Below are positions 33,944 to 42,880 of a stretch of DNA of 64,000 nt, in pieces. Within the stretch, counting starts at the first letter, position 1. Each line of letters opens with the position of its first letter. The stretch lies in the NCBI RefSeq assembly GCF_039596395.1, contig NZ_JBCNJT010000002.1, forward strand, positions 1,178,001 through 1,242,000. Reading direction: 5' to 3'. The position numbers and the translations under genes were made by a program. Below the pieces are notes generated by a model, which searched no databases, was not told where the DNA came from, and saw nothing but the letters and a program-made list of their open reading frames with translations. The stretch is from Fluviicola sp. GTDB lineage: Bacteria; Bacteroidota; Bacteroidia; Flavobacteriales_D; Crocinitomicaceae.

Positions 33944-35251
33944 ATGAAAAAGAGCTACTTATTCTCACTCGCTATTTTGTTTGCAGCGTTCCAAAGTCAG
34001 GCACAGCAATGGTCCAGGATACATACCAACCTGGATTCAATCTGGTCAACGTCGGTTTACTATTTCAATAAAGGAGATACGATCATTTATTCCGGAAGAA
34101 CCGGAGCCATGGAGTCGACCCGCAGATTTTATGTTTCCACCGATGGCGGTAACAATTTTACACGCGATTTCACCGGGCTTGCAACACAGGTAAATAATCC
34201 AACCGGTTTATGGGCTTTGAAACTCAGCAATAAAATCATCGGATTCAAAAACATTCAACCCAATAACGGAGCTTATCAGTTTATGGGTGTGGACAACTGG
34301 ACTTCTTTGGTTCCTCAGGCAAATGGTGTCTTCGGAGAAGTTAATGCTTCAACCTTGTTCTTCCAGCAGCAAAACGACACCAAAATTTACACGGTTCCTG
34401 CTTCCGGCGGTACTCCTGTGCAGGCTGCCACGAATGTGATTGAATTGTACTCCACATATACGAGGGGAACGCGCGTTTTCCTGGGAGGGAAACAATCCAT
34501 GCCGAATTTCATCATGTATGTGGATAACGGGAATTTTTCCAGCATTCAACCTACCTCCATCACACCAGCAATTACTACCAACAATGATGTGGTAACAAAT
34601 TTCTTTGAGAATGCAGGTGGGTTGTACGCGGTATTATCTGATGGAATTACGCGTTTGTACAAAAGTACGGACAATGGATTGAATTGGAATTTAGTTCAAA
34701 CTACACATGTAGTCAATGGAAATTCCCAGAATTTAAGCAGTTACCAGATCATCGGTACTCCGGACGGAAGAATTTTCTTTGTAGAGGCGGGCGGAAATTC
34801 CGATGATGTATACCTGAGTACGGATGGTGGTTTGACCGCTTCTAAAATCGGGAACGGATTACCGGCTTCGATCACACCCTTCGGTAAGTTGATGGTGAAG
34901 GGAAACAAGGTTTGGTACGACGTGAAAGCGGTGAGCATGACGGATTTCGTTACCACAGATGTTTCCATGGCAGGATTATACCTGTTGGACGCGCAGACAA
35001 ACGGTATCGAAGAAAATGTGCAGGAAACGCAGGTGCACATATACCCGAATCCAGCTTCAGATATGATTCACCTGGAAGTTGAGTCCGGAAAAGTGATCGA
35101 ATCGATTCGTATTGTAGATCTGAAGGGTGCATTGATGCTGGAGACAACAAGCACAGATATTTCAGTAAGCAACCTGAACGCGGGAGTTTACCTGGCGCTT
35201 GTTCAGTGTGATAAGGGGCTATTAATAAAGAAGCTGTTGGTGAAACAGTAA
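33944..35251 (+). CDS. Secreted Asp-box protein with T9SS sorting domain
   Basis: A 435-residue protein with a signal peptide (MKKSYLFSLAILFAAFQSQAQ). Asp-box (BNR) beta-propeller loops recur: YVSTDGGNNFTRDF (~65), YKSTDNGLNWNLV (~240) and YLSTDGGLTASKI (~295). The last ~75 residues form a type A T9SS sorting domain (VHIYPNPASDMIHLEVE to LLIKKLLVKQ) that targets the protein to the type IX secretion system and is cleaved at the surface. The ligand is unknown; Asp boxes occur in sialidases and many non-enzymatic propellers. It diverges from the kinase gene across a 224-base gap. Confidence 0.87.
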   Translation: MKKSYLFSLAILFAAFQSQAQQWSRIHTNLDSIWSTSVYYFNKGDTIIYSGRTGAMESTRRFYVSTDGGNNFTRDFTGLATQVNNPTGLWALKLSNKIIGFKNIQPNNGAYQFMGVDNWTSLVPQANGVFGEVNASTLFFQQQNDTKIYTVPASGGTPVQAATNVIELYSTYTRGTRVFLGGKQSMPNFIMYVDNGNFSSIQPTSITPAITTNNDVVTNFFENAGGLYAVLSDGITRLYKSTDNGLNWNLVQTTHVVNGNSQNLSSYQIIGTPDGRIFFVEAGGNSDDVYLSTDGGLTASKIGNGLPASITPFGKLMVKGNKVWYDVKAVSMTDFVTTDVSMAGLYLLDAQTNGIEENVQETQVHIYPNPASDMIHLEVESGKVIESIRIVDLKGALMLETTSTDISVSNLNAGVYLALVQCDKGLLIKKLLVKQ

Positions 35252-35269
35252 TCCCAATGTAGTACAGCG

Positions 35270-35308
35270 AAAAGCGTTGTTCTGTCTGAAGACGGAGCGG
35301 CGCTTTTT
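35270..35308 (+). terminator. Terminator of the Asp-box protein gene
   Basis: AAAAGCG and CGCTTTTT close an imperfect stem, followed by TTTGTTT. Confidence 0.7.
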
Positions 35309-35366
35309 GTTTAGGTATTTGCGTGAACGGCGCAAAAACTTCTCAAAAATACGGATAGACATCCAT

Positions 35367-37208
35367 CTATTTGCCCTGTGAAATCAGGTTAAGCACGTGC
35401 TTCATCTGGGTATCTTCGTTATGCATGAAATCTTCAAATGATTGATGGACTTCATGATCCGGAATAATTCCCCTTCCAACCGGCTGAGACGTTTTATTCG
35501 GAGCATCCTGCGTGACATGCACAATTGAGAAGCGGGTCGTTATCTGTGAGTTCGGAAGCACGTATTCAACCGGAAAATGCCCGTTGTGACCGTAATAACC
35601 ACCGGAAGTTTCCACTCCCACAATGGTTGCATTCGAATGTCCTCTGACCAGAGAAGCGAAATGCGAGGCTGCAGAACCGACGTCTTCATTGATCAATAAA
35701 TAAATATTTCCCTGGAAACGATTGGAATCCGGGTAATAGGTCGGGTTGAATTGCTGATCCTGGTAGAATTTATCATCACTGTCTTTACGAACTGAAAAAG
35801 TAGTTTGAAGATACTCATTCAAGTCGGCCAATTCCCGTTTCTGATTGCTTTTTTCGCTCGAATTCCATTTATAATATTCCGGATAGGGAAGTTTCCGGAA
35901 GATGATGTAAGCTTCTGTATTTTCCCGGAACGGATGATCGGTCAGATAAGTGAAAACCTTTTCGTAAGTCGGATCATTACCACCCGGATTGTTTCGGATA
36001 TCAATGATGAGGTTTTGCGTTTTATCCAACTTAAAACTTAGAAATAAACTATCTAAATAGTTTGAAAAACGCTCGAAATCCGGGTCTTCGGCATTGTTTG
36101 CCATCGTAAAAATGCGAAAGTTCAATAGGGCAGTTTGCGGTGAAATGCGCTTAAAGCTATATTTCTCCTGGAAATCAAAATCGGTCAGGCTATCCAGTTT
36201 GGCAGAATAACGGTTTATATAGCGTGAACTATTTTCGGACCTGTTTACACCAGGCAAAGAAATTTTCCGGACATCATTTGAATAGGGTGCTTTGTAAACA
36301 ATGTCAAACCTTTCAGAAATTCCCAGTTCGAACGGGAAAATCCAGCCAAAACTGTTTTCGATGCACGCTTTGTCGTTAGCGGTTTGATTATATCCGTCGG
36401 TGGTATAGTATTTTGAAAAGCGCTCTTTCAACGCTTCGGAGGAAATGCCGTTAATACTGATTATTTCCGATCCAAGCGGAATTTCTCCTCCTTCAAAATT
36501 TACAATCAGTTTGTTGTCGATATTCCGGAAATGAAAAGTAAAATACCCCTTGTCTTTGGGGATATAGCTGGAAGCATGATGCGGCAAGCGCGTATTGTTG
36601 TGATTACTTCCTTCAAAATCTGTCAAAGTCATAATGATCTTATGGAATTCCGTGATCGGCATGGGTTGTTTTAGTTGATTAATCTGCAAAGTATAAACCG
36701 AATACAAACTGTCAATTTGGGCTTTTGTGCGGTACCTGTAAAAACCGGAATTTGCCTTTTCGCGGATAGCTCTGAAAACAGTCAAATCTTCCAATGCCTG
36801 TTTCGGAGTAAGAAATGTTTGAATGAGTTGGTCGTCTTTTACAGCTTCAGCAACTGAAACCGTGCATTTTCCTTTTTGAGCATTGTTTGCATCTTTGAGC
36901 GGCTGCACCGAAAGCACAAAATCCGTGTTGTTTTGGATGGAAACATCTATGATTTCAGGACCGTATTTCCCGTTCGGGCTATCCTTGTAAGCCACTTCAA
37001 CTCCTGCAAGGGTTTTCAAATGCAATTCAACGTCAATGCCTTTTTGCTCCACCATTATTTGGTAGTTTTTACCTTTTTCCAGTTTCAGGACAAAGTTTTT
37101 TACCTCGCTTTGGGAAACTGAAAAGGATTTTTTCCGGTTGAGAGGCAACGGTTTTTGTGCAAAAGTAAAGGCGGGTAGCACAAGTAAAAGGGCAAAGGCG
37201 AATTTCAT
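35367..37208 (-). CDS. S41-family peptidase (C-terminal processing type), secreted
   Basis: A 613-residue protein with a signal peptide (MKFAFALLLVLPAFTFAQ). An N-terminal beta domain (~20-120), a helical part and a PDZ-like stretch (EIPLGSEIISINGISSEAL) precede the S41 protease domain: NLIIDIRNNPGGNDPTYEKV and the catalytic-Ser region NEDVGSAASHFASLVRG (Ser ~513), with GVETSGGYYGHNGHF after it. It hydrolyses proteins in the envelope; the substrate is unknown. A longer frame starts at 37442 but would run into the next gene; the ATG at 37208 is supported by the signal peptide. No sorting domain is present. Confidence 0.87.
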   Translation of the reverse strand: MKFAFALLLVLPAFTFAQKPLPLNRKKSFSVSQSEVKNFVLKLEKGKNYQIMVEQKGIDVELHLKTLAGVEVAYKDSPNGKYGPEIIDVSIQNNTDFVLSVQPLKDANNAQKGKCTVSVAEAVKDDQLIQTFLTPKQALEDLTVFRAIREKANSGFYRYRTKAQIDSLYSVYTLQINQLKQPMPITEFHKIIMTLTDFEGSNHNNTRLPHHASSYIPKDKGYFTFHFRNIDNKLIVNFEGGEIPLGSEIISINGISSEALKERFSKYYTTDGYNQTANDKACIENSFGWIFPFELGISERFDIVYKAPYSNDVRKISLPGVNRSENSSRYINRYSAKLDSLTDFDFQEKYSFKRISPQTALLNFRIFTMANNAEDPDFERFSNYLDSLFLSFKLDKTQNLIIDIRNNPGGNDPTYEKVFTYLTDHPFRENTEAYIIFRKLPYPEYYKWNSSEKSNQKRELADLNEYLQTTFSVRKDSDDKFYQDQQFNPTYYPDSNRFQGNIYLLINEDVGSAASHFASLVRGHSNATIVGVETSGGYYGHNGHFPVEYVLPNSQITTRFSIVHVTQDAPNKTSQPVGRGIIPDHEVHQSFEDFMHNEDTQMKHVLNLISQGK

Positions 37209-37290
37209 GCAATGGGTTTTGCCAGCAAAGAAATAAAGAAAACCCGGTGAAATGTCGCCTTTAACGTTCTTTGGGTAGAAACTCCGACTG

Positions 37291-38175
37291 TCAATCCGGC
37301 TTGGTGTTCTTGGTATTTGCAGATTGGCCGCCGACCTGGAATAAACTATAACCGATCCCGATTCCCAACCACGGTTGATTCCGGTAAACCCAATATTTGT
37401 TCGGTTCTCCATACAGGAAATCCAATCCGGTGTAAAGTCCAAATTGAACTTTGTCTACATCGAAAACCAACCCGAAATGCGGGGAGAATGACGCACAGGT
37501 AGTGGAAGAATTGACTTTTCCCCGGGTAGTAATGCTGTCGACCGGCACCGAAGCAACGGTAAATCCCGTGAGCAGGTTCATGGCGTATTTGGTAGAGCCT
37601 TTCCCGAAGGAATATTTCCATCCTGCGGATAAACCGAGGCTGATATTCCCTTCAAAGCGGAAATAACGCGGATCATTCCCCGTGCCACCATTCCCGAAAC
37701 GCAATTTGGCCGGAATGGTCGGGATTCCTGCGGTAAAAGTATGCCGGGACTGAACAGGTATTTGAGGGTCAGTCAAAAAGTTGAATTGATTGATGGGAAT
37801 AAGGAAGTAAACTTTGAGTTCGTGTTCCGTTGGTTCAGGCAAATTGGATGAGTTGGCATTTTTACCGTGTTTATTCTCTTCGCCGGTTGGGTAAAGAGCG
37901 GTTTTCCTGACAAATTTTTCGTTCAGTTCTTTGGAATGTGAAAACTCAGCGATGTGAATGACATAATTGGACCCGGTTATGGCTTCTACGCGAAGTAGAA
38001 AACCCATTAAAAGAATGCAGCTATTTGTGTCTCCGGGAATCGGTTCCCCCACGGCGTTGCATTCACGAGCCTTATAGTTTTGGCTCATTACAAAAGATTT
38101 TCCCAGATGGGTAGTGTCTTGCCCGAAAGTTGTAAACGCAAGAACCAGCGTAACAAAAGTAAAGATTGGTTTCAT
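37291..38175 (-). CDS. Secreted protein, possible outer-membrane barrel
   Basis: A 294-residue protein with a signal peptide (MKPIFTFVTLVLAFTTFGQ). The C-terminal half has short amphipathic strands (FRFEGNISLGLSAGWKYSFG, PHFGLVFDVDKVQFGLYTGL), typical of barrel proteins, and the tail ends with GIGIGYSLFQVGGQSANTK. The first half may form a small soluble domain. The ATG at 38175 is preferred over an upstream start that lies before the signal peptide. It precedes the S41 peptidase by 82 bases on the same strand and may share its transcript. No family is recognised. Confidence 0.75.
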   Translation of the reverse strand: MKPIFTFVTLVLAFTTFGQDTTHLGKSFVMSQNYKARECNAVGEPIPGDTNSCILLMGFLLRVEAITGSNYVIHIAEFSHSKELNEKFVRKTALYPTGEENKHGKNANSSNLPEPTEHELKVYFLIPINQFNFLTDPQIPVQSRHTFTAGIPTIPAKLRFGNGGTGNDPRYFRFEGNISLGLSAGWKYSFGKGSTKYAMNLLTGFTVASVPVDSITTRGKVNSSTTCASFSPHFGLVFDVDKVQFGLYTGLDFLYGEPNKYWVYRNQPWLGIGIGYSLFQVGGQSANTKNTKPD

Positions 38176-38270
38176 GTTGTAGTGAATAATGGTTTCGGCT
38201 TCGAAAATAACAAAGTTGCCGTTGAATAACAAGGGTATTTTTATCTGTTTTTGAAAAAGTCTGGAAACGA

Positions 38271-38301
38271 AAAAAGCCTCTGGAAATTTCCGAAGGCTTT
38301 T
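38271..38301 (-). terminator. Terminator after the TerB-like gene
   Basis: AAAAGCCT and AGGCTTTT with an inner GGAAA/TTTCC stem; on the minus strand a T run follows. It lies ~70 bases after the TerB-like stop. Confidence 0.75.
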
Positions 38302-38372
38302 CAACTTCGTGTTACATCGGTACGGAAGGAAATCGAACTTTTGGAGGACATCAACGGTTGTTAAAAGAATGA

Positions 38373-38843
38373 CTAACCCACTACAACAAAATTTCCCTGA
38401 TTCTTTATCAGCATTACTTCCACGATTTTTTGAGCCGTCTCCGGATTTAAGTTGAGAGCATTTGTAAGGTACTCGGCAATTTCTTGCTCATCCGAACCTA
38501 AAACACCATCAGCTAAAAGAATTTCCATTACCAATGCAAATAGCGTCGGCTTGCTTTCGTCTTTGATCAAAGAAACGCTGCTGTCTATTACTTCTTTACT
38601 TCCGATTTGTTTTTGCGCTAGCATGGCAGGTTTGTAAAGATCTTCAACAACGTTGTGTCCGTTGAACATAGTCTTGAAGACGAGAAAGTTTAGTAGTTTG
38701 TCAATTTCAATTTCTGAAACATCCCCGTCAGTCGCCATACAGGAGTACATAATGGCAACCCAGGCTTCCTGTTCGTTTTTAGGAGAGTAAGAAACCGTTG
38801 AAGCTGAAGAATTGGAATTGAATAATTTATCAAAAAGTCCCAT
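38373..38843 (-). CDS. TerB-like cytoplasmic protein
   Basis: A 156-residue protein of the TerB (tellurite-resistance B)/YebE fold: two helical acidic repeats, EQEAWVAIMYSCMATDGDVS (~24-43) and LFALVMEILLADGVLGSDEQE (~100-120), each with the metal-binding DG(D/V) loop. It has no signal peptide. TerB proteins bind Ca2+ or act with membrane stress systems; no ter cluster is near, so tellurite resistance should not be assumed. It appears monocistronic. Confidence 0.8.
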   Translation of the reverse strand: MGLFDKLFNSNSSASTVSYSPKNEQEAWVAIMYSCMATDGDVSEIEIDKLLNFLVFKTMFNGHNVVEDLYKPAMLAQKQIGSKEVIDSSVSLIKDESKPTLFALVMEILLADGVLGSDEQEIAEYLTNALNLNPETAQKIVEVMLIKNQGNFVVVG

Positions 38844-39134
38844 AGTAAATAGTTTATAATTAATAATGCGCTAAAAGTAGATTATTGCAATCAGTAGAAC
38901 GGGTAGTTTCGGAAAGTAAAAACCCGGTTTGGGAAAGTTATTGATCTCTCTCAGAAAATAACGGCTCGCAAAAGAAGAAGGAGAAGCGGAATGAGGACAA
39001 AAAAATAGGGCTGTGCAGATCTGTTCTTACTAATTTAGAGAGATCTTTACATTCAGTTCTCACACTCACACTGTAAAAAAGCTGATGAAGAGAAATTGAT
39101 AAGAGTGAAGAAGCGTGTGAGAGAAGAGGGCAAT
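38844..39134. other. Intergenic region without a gene
   Basis: About 290 bases between the TerB-like gene and tRNA-Leu (minus strand, transcribed towards each other's flank). It holds a near-promoter TACTTTTA (minus, ~38878) for the TerB-like gene, AG-rich low complexity, and a partial copy of the tRNA terminator arm (AAAAAAGCTGATGAA at ~39075). No reading frame or strong structure is seen. Confidence 0.5.
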
Positions 39135-39167
39135 AAAAAAGCCGATGAAAAAATCATCAGCTTTTTT
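39135..39167 (-). terminator. Terminator of tRNA-Leu
   Basis: AAAAAAGCCGATGA and TCATCAGCTTTTTT (one G-U pair on the minus strand) around five bases, ending in T. Confidence 0.85.
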
Positions 39168-39169
39168 AT

Positions 39170-39254
39170 TGGTACCTCGGGCCGGAATCGAACCGGCACA
39201 CCCGAAAGTACAGGATTTTGAATCCAGCGCGTCTACCAGTTCCGCCACCGAGGC
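39170..39254 (-). tRNA. tRNA-Leu (anticodon CAA)
   Basis: A class II tRNA of 85 bases including an encoded CCA. The acceptor GCCTCGG pairs with CCGAGGT (first pair G-T), the D-arm is GGCGGAACTGGTAGACGC, the anticodon loop TTCAAAA carries CAA, and the T-arm is GCCGG-TTCGATT-CCGGC. The anticodon stem CTGGA/TCCTG has one T-T mismatch at the second pair; the variable arm is short and weakly paired. A terminator follows. Confidence 0.93.
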
Positions 39255-39356
39255 ATTTCAATTTGCTGTCCGACTGACAGCGTCACTTACCATTGTAAGC
39301 GGGTGCAAAAATAAGGAATTATTTCAATTCAGCAAGTATATCTGAAAAAATCCTGC

Positions 39357-41426
39357 TTATTTAATAATCTTCAGCATCGCGCGCTCGTCTCCCTTTACCA
39401 ATTCGATAAAATAAACACCGCTTGACAGATCCTGTAAATCACTGATTGTTAGTGATTGATCGTAAGCGGCATCACTGGAAATTTCCTGTGTTTTAATAAG
39501 TCTTCCCGATCCGTCGCGGATAGCTAATTTCGCTCCTGTCAAGTCTCCCTGTGTCCATTCAACCGTAATGATTGATGAGAATGGGTTCGGATAAGCGGTG
39601 ATCTTATTGGTATTTACCAAATCCTGGATTCCCATCATGCTACACCCGTTCAACGTTCCCGGCATATTTGCATCGAGCCATATCAATCTCCGGTGAAACC
39701 AGTCTTTCAAACGCTGCACTTCTTCCGCATACGTTTGACTTGGAGCCTGAACTTCCGGCGTTCCGGTTGGGCTTCCCAAGTGTCCCCACGTCTGGTAATG
39801 CCAAACCTGGCTTTCATTGACAGTCTGAGCCACCGAATCAATTTTTCCGTCAATGTAGGATTCTTTCAGAATACTTCTGCGCAAATCGTCGTAGCGGCAA
39901 CGTAATTCGTTAGCGAACAAAGTGTCTTGCAACAAACGGATATACCATCCCGGTGCGTTCACATCCTGATCACACTGATCGTAGATGAACTGCGACCCGT
40001 CTTCAGATCCGCTCCACATGTCTTTTTCCGCCCAGTCGAAATCCCAAACCGGACCAGCCTTCAATTTCTTGACTGTTCCGTCGGCTTTATCCTGGTCTTT
40101 CGAGAAATAGCGGCTTTTTTTGAATCCGTCGCCGTTTCGGCACACTTCATTCACAATGAAATAATCGATGAAGGAAGGAACATCGATGAAAGCACGGTAA
40201 CCCAGACTCGGGTGGGTGAAATTGGAGCCGTATAAAGCATTTTCGTAATCGTCAATGAACGTTTGAATGTATGTTTTTTGCTGAAGAACGATTTCATCCG
40301 GTTTCGGATACACGTAAACCATGTGGATGTCCAGTCCCGGATAACCGATCGGACTGTGGCTCAATTGCCAGGAATTGGTGTTGTCCCAGTAATCAATTTT
40401 CAAAATGTAACCGCCCGTCAAATCGATTCCGGTAATTTCCGCCGGTTCGAGTTTATTGACATCCACCCGGTTATTATCCCGTTTGATCTTTTCTCCCAAC
40501 AGGTAAATTCCCTGGTATTCCCCATTCAGAACAACATCTACCAAACGCATGCGCGTGGCGTAATTTCCCATCGAATCGAAAAGGTGAAAGGGAAGAATGT
40601 TTCGTGCAAAGGATTTGTCGTTGTAATTGGCCAGTAAAACCCAATCACTTTCGGCTGGCATGCCCAGCAAAGAGGAATCGATCGCGTTTCCGTTTACGTC
40701 CCATGTCTCAAAAGCATATGGTTTTTGCGGAAGCGACAGCGAATAATTACCGCGGTACTCAATGCCGATTTTTCCGTTGTAGTCGTTCGGGGCGTCTGTC
40801 ATGTAATTGCGTACACCCTGGCCGTTGAACCGGATTTTCATGTCAGCCATCACTTTCGGATCGTTTTGGATGATGTTTCCGTTCGTATTAATTTCCACAA
40901 TCGGCAGAAGCGATGAGGTAAAGGAAAAATAGCCCGCAGGATTGTTCCCGAAGGTAATGGAAAAGGAAATAACATTTCCCTGGTCGGCACCGTAATTGTC
41001 GTTTACACGCAATTTCCAGCTTCCGTTCGGGTTTTGTCCGTTGTTGACCAATCCCATTTGCCCGGAAGGTTTAAAGGTTCCTGTAAAAGGGGCCGTTCCG
41101 GAAGATAAACTGGTGGGAGCATCCGTATTCAGGCAGGTATTGGTGAAATTGTCGTCACCGCCTCCCGTATTTGAAAACAACAAACCGACTGTTCCGTCAG
41201 GAGCAACGATCCAAACCGTCAGATCGGCATCCCACGTATGCGTGAGGTTGATACAAACGGTTTCCAAACCGAAATTCGAAGTATCGATAGTCGTAGGAAG
41301 CCCCGAAACCGTTACGGGAATGTCAATTGTTGCATTGTCATTGATCGGTCCGCCGCCACCTGTGAATGTTTGACAAAATACAGAATAAGAGATGCTTAGA
41401 AATAAGCCGAGGAGCGTTTTTTTCAT
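39357..41426 (-). CDS. Secreted CotH-family protein with P-domain and T9SS sorting domain
   Basis: A 689-residue protein. Signal peptide (MKKTLLGLFLSISYSVFCQ), then a proprotein-convertase P-domain-like beta sandwich (~25-165; NLTHTWDADLTVWIVAPDG, NPNGSWKLRVNDNYG), then a CotH kinase domain (~190-600; YRGNYSLSLPQKPYAFE, ARNILPFHLFDSMGNYATR, GPVWDFDWAEKDM), and a type A sorting domain (~615-689; ITAYPNPFSSIITVEWTQ). CotH proteins are atypical surface kinases that phosphorylate partner proteins in spore formers; here the protein would act outside the cell after T9SS export. The target is unknown. Confidence 0.9.
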   Translation of the reverse strand: MKKTLLGLFLSISYSVFCQTFTGGGGPINDNATIDIPVTVSGLPTTIDTSNFGLETVCINLTHTWDADLTVWIVAPDGTVGLLFSNTGGGDDNFTNTCLNTDAPTSLSSGTAPFTGTFKPSGQMGLVNNGQNPNGSWKLRVNDNYGADQGNVISFSITFGNNPAGYFSFTSSLLPIVEINTNGNIIQNDPKVMADMKIRFNGQGVRNYMTDAPNDYNGKIGIEYRGNYSLSLPQKPYAFETWDVNGNAIDSSLLGMPAESDWVLLANYNDKSFARNILPFHLFDSMGNYATRMRLVDVVLNGEYQGIYLLGEKIKRDNNRVDVNKLEPAEITGIDLTGGYILKIDYWDNTNSWQLSHSPIGYPGLDIHMVYVYPKPDEIVLQQKTYIQTFIDDYENALYGSNFTHPSLGYRAFIDVPSFIDYFIVNEVCRNGDGFKKSRYFSKDQDKADGTVKKLKAGPVWDFDWAEKDMWSGSEDGSQFIYDQCDQDVNAPGWYIRLLQDTLFANELRCRYDDLRRSILKESYIDGKIDSVAQTVNESQVWHYQTWGHLGSPTGTPEVQAPSQTYAEEVQRLKDWFHRRLIWLDANMPGTLNGCSMMGIQDLVNTNKITAYPNPFSSIITVEWTQGDLTGAKLAIRDGSGRLIKTQEISSDAAYDQSLTISDLQDLSSGVYFIELVKGDERAMLKIIK

Positions 41427-41505
41427 GTTTTTCGTAGTTCAATAACGAATGTAGTTAAAATTGGGTTAATGATTTCTTAATATTGAATTTTAACAGATCG
41501 GTGTT

Positions 41506-41537
41506 TGGTAGAGGCGCAAAATTTTTCGCCCCTACCA
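41506..41537. repeat. Palindrome, GTAGGGGCG-type repeat copy D
   Basis: TGGTAGAGGCG and CGCCCCTACCA pair except for one A-C and enclose CAAAATTTTT. Unlike the other copies it lies between divergent genes (CotH and hutI), ~17 bases before the hutI promoter box. Confidence 0.8.
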
Positions 41538-41553
41538 GTTAGCGTTTCTTTCG

Positions 41554-41561
41554 TAAATTTG
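41554..41561 (+). promoter_or_regulatory. TAnnTTTG promoter box of hutI
   Basis: TAAATTTG, 22 bases before the ATG. Confidence 0.6.
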
Positions 41562-41583
41562 GGACTTGAAAAAAACGATTTAA

Positions 41584-42816
41584 ATGGCAAAGATCCTGAT
41601 CAAAAATATTCATACACTTTACCAGGCGGGAGAAGACTTTCCGGAAATGATCTGCGGCGACGCGATGAAACATGTTCCAACTATCAAAAATGCATTTTTG
41701 GCGTTGGAAGACGGAATTATTATGGCTTACGGTTCCATGGAAGATTGGGAAGGAATTACCGACTGGCGTGGTGTGGAAGTGATCGATGCGGAGGGCCAGA
41801 GTGTGATGCCTGCTTTTTGTGATCCGCATACCCATACGGTATTTGCCCGGACACGTGAAGAAGAATTCGTAGACCGGATCAACGGACTTACTTACGAAGA
41901 AATTGCTTTGAAAGGGGGCGGAATTTTGAATTCTGCGCGCAGACTGGGCGAACTTTCGGAAGAGGAATTGTTTCAGGAAGCTTTGAAACGCGTCAATAAA
42001 ATGAAAGTAAACGGAACCGGAGCTGTTGAAATCAAATCCGGGTACGGGCTTTCTGTTGAAGCAGAACTGAAAATCCTGCGGGTGATCAAACGTTTGAAGG
42101 AAGAAGCAGGAATTGCCATCAAAGCGACTTTTCTCGGGGCGCATGCTTTTCCAAAGGAATTCAAGGAAAATCACCAGGCATATATCGATTTGATCGTTCA
42201 TGAAATGCTTCCGCTGATTGCAAAAGAAGGATTGGCAGATTACATCGATGTGTTCTGTGAGCGCAATTATTTTTCCGTAGAAGAAATGCAATACATCCTT
42301 TCCGAGGGAAAAAAAGTGGGGTTGATCCCGAAAGTGCACGTGAACCAATTCTCCATTATGGGCGGAGTAAAAGCTGCCGTGGAATTGGGAGCACTTTCCG
42401 TAGACCACCTCGAAGAATCGAATGACGAAGATATTGAAGTGCTCAAAGGAAGCGGCTGTATGCCGACTTTCCTCCCGGGATGTTCCCATTTTATCAGTAT
42501 TCCGTACGGAAATGCACGTAAATTTATCCAGGAAAGATTACCCGTTGCGCTGGCTACGGATTACAATCCGGGAACGACTCCGTGCGACAATATGCAGCAG
42601 ATTTTTTCGCTGGCATGCGTGAAAATGCGTCTCACTCCAGAAGAAGCACTGAACGCTTTGACGATCAACGCAGCCTACGCGATGGGATTGTCCAAATCGC
42701 ACGGAACGATCTCACTTGGAAAGTCTACACCGGTCATTTTAACAAAACCGATAGATTCTCTGGCATATATTCCCTATGCATTCGGAGAAAATCATGTAGA
42801 GCGACTCATTTTTTAG
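41584..42816 (+). CDS. hutI: Imidazolonepropionase
   Basis: Opens the imidazolone ring to N-formimino-L-glutamate in histidine degradation (cytoplasm). The 410 residues form an amidohydrolase with a metal-binding CDPHTHTVFARTREEEF (~78-95), EIKSGYGLSVEAELK, VHVNQFS, VDHLEESND and the catalytic-Asp region LATDYNPGTTPCDNMQQIF. All key residues are present. No other hut gene is in the window, so the pathway genes are elsewhere in the genome or absent. The gene is monocistronic, with its own promoter. Confidence 0.95.
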   Translation: MAKILIKNIHTLYQAGEDFPEMICGDAMKHVPTIKNAFLALEDGIIMAYGSMEDWEGITDWRGVEVIDAEGQSVMPAFCDPHTHTVFARTREEEFVDRINGLTYEEIALKGGGILNSARRLGELSEEELFQEALKRVNKMKVNGTGAVEIKSGYGLSVEAELKILRVIKRLKEEAGIAIKATFLGAHAFPKEFKENHQAYIDLIVHEMLPLIAKEGLADYIDVFCERNYFSVEEMQYILSEGKKVGLIPKVHVNQFSIMGGVKAAVELGALSVDHLEESNDEDIEVLKGSGCMPTFLPGCSHFISIPYGNARKFIQERLPVALATDYNPGTTPCDNMQQIFSLACVKMRLTPEEALNALTINAAYAMGLSKSHGTISLGKSTPVILTKPIDSLAYIPYAFGENHVERLIF

Positions 42817-42824
42817 TAACTTTG
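42817..42824 (+). promoter_or_regulatory. TAnnTTTG box behind hutI
   Basis: TAACTTTG, starting immediately after the hutI stop codon and 57 bases before the TraB/GumN ATG. Confidence 0.45.
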
Positions 42825-42880
42825 GCTTTGTTTAACTTACTGGAAACAAACGGATAATTGTTTTTTTGGATCTTAGCGCT

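Noticed and set aside
37209-37442. Longer N-terminus for the S41 peptidase
   Set aside because: It would precede the signal peptide and overlap the upstream gene; the ATG at 37208 gives a proper export signal.
38318-38340. Sequence resembling a tRNA 3' part (GGAAATCGAACTT on the plus strand)
   Set aside because: Only a T-loop-like piece is present; no D-arm or anticodon stem can be drawn upstream, so it is not a tRNA gene.
38373-38843. Tellurite-resistance function for the TerB-like gene
   Set aside because: There are no terC/D/E genes nearby; the fold alone does not show resistance.
39066-39248. Open frame of 60 residues beginning MAELVDALDSKS on the minus strand
   Set aside because: It is the tRNA-Leu gene read as protein, a well-known artefact.
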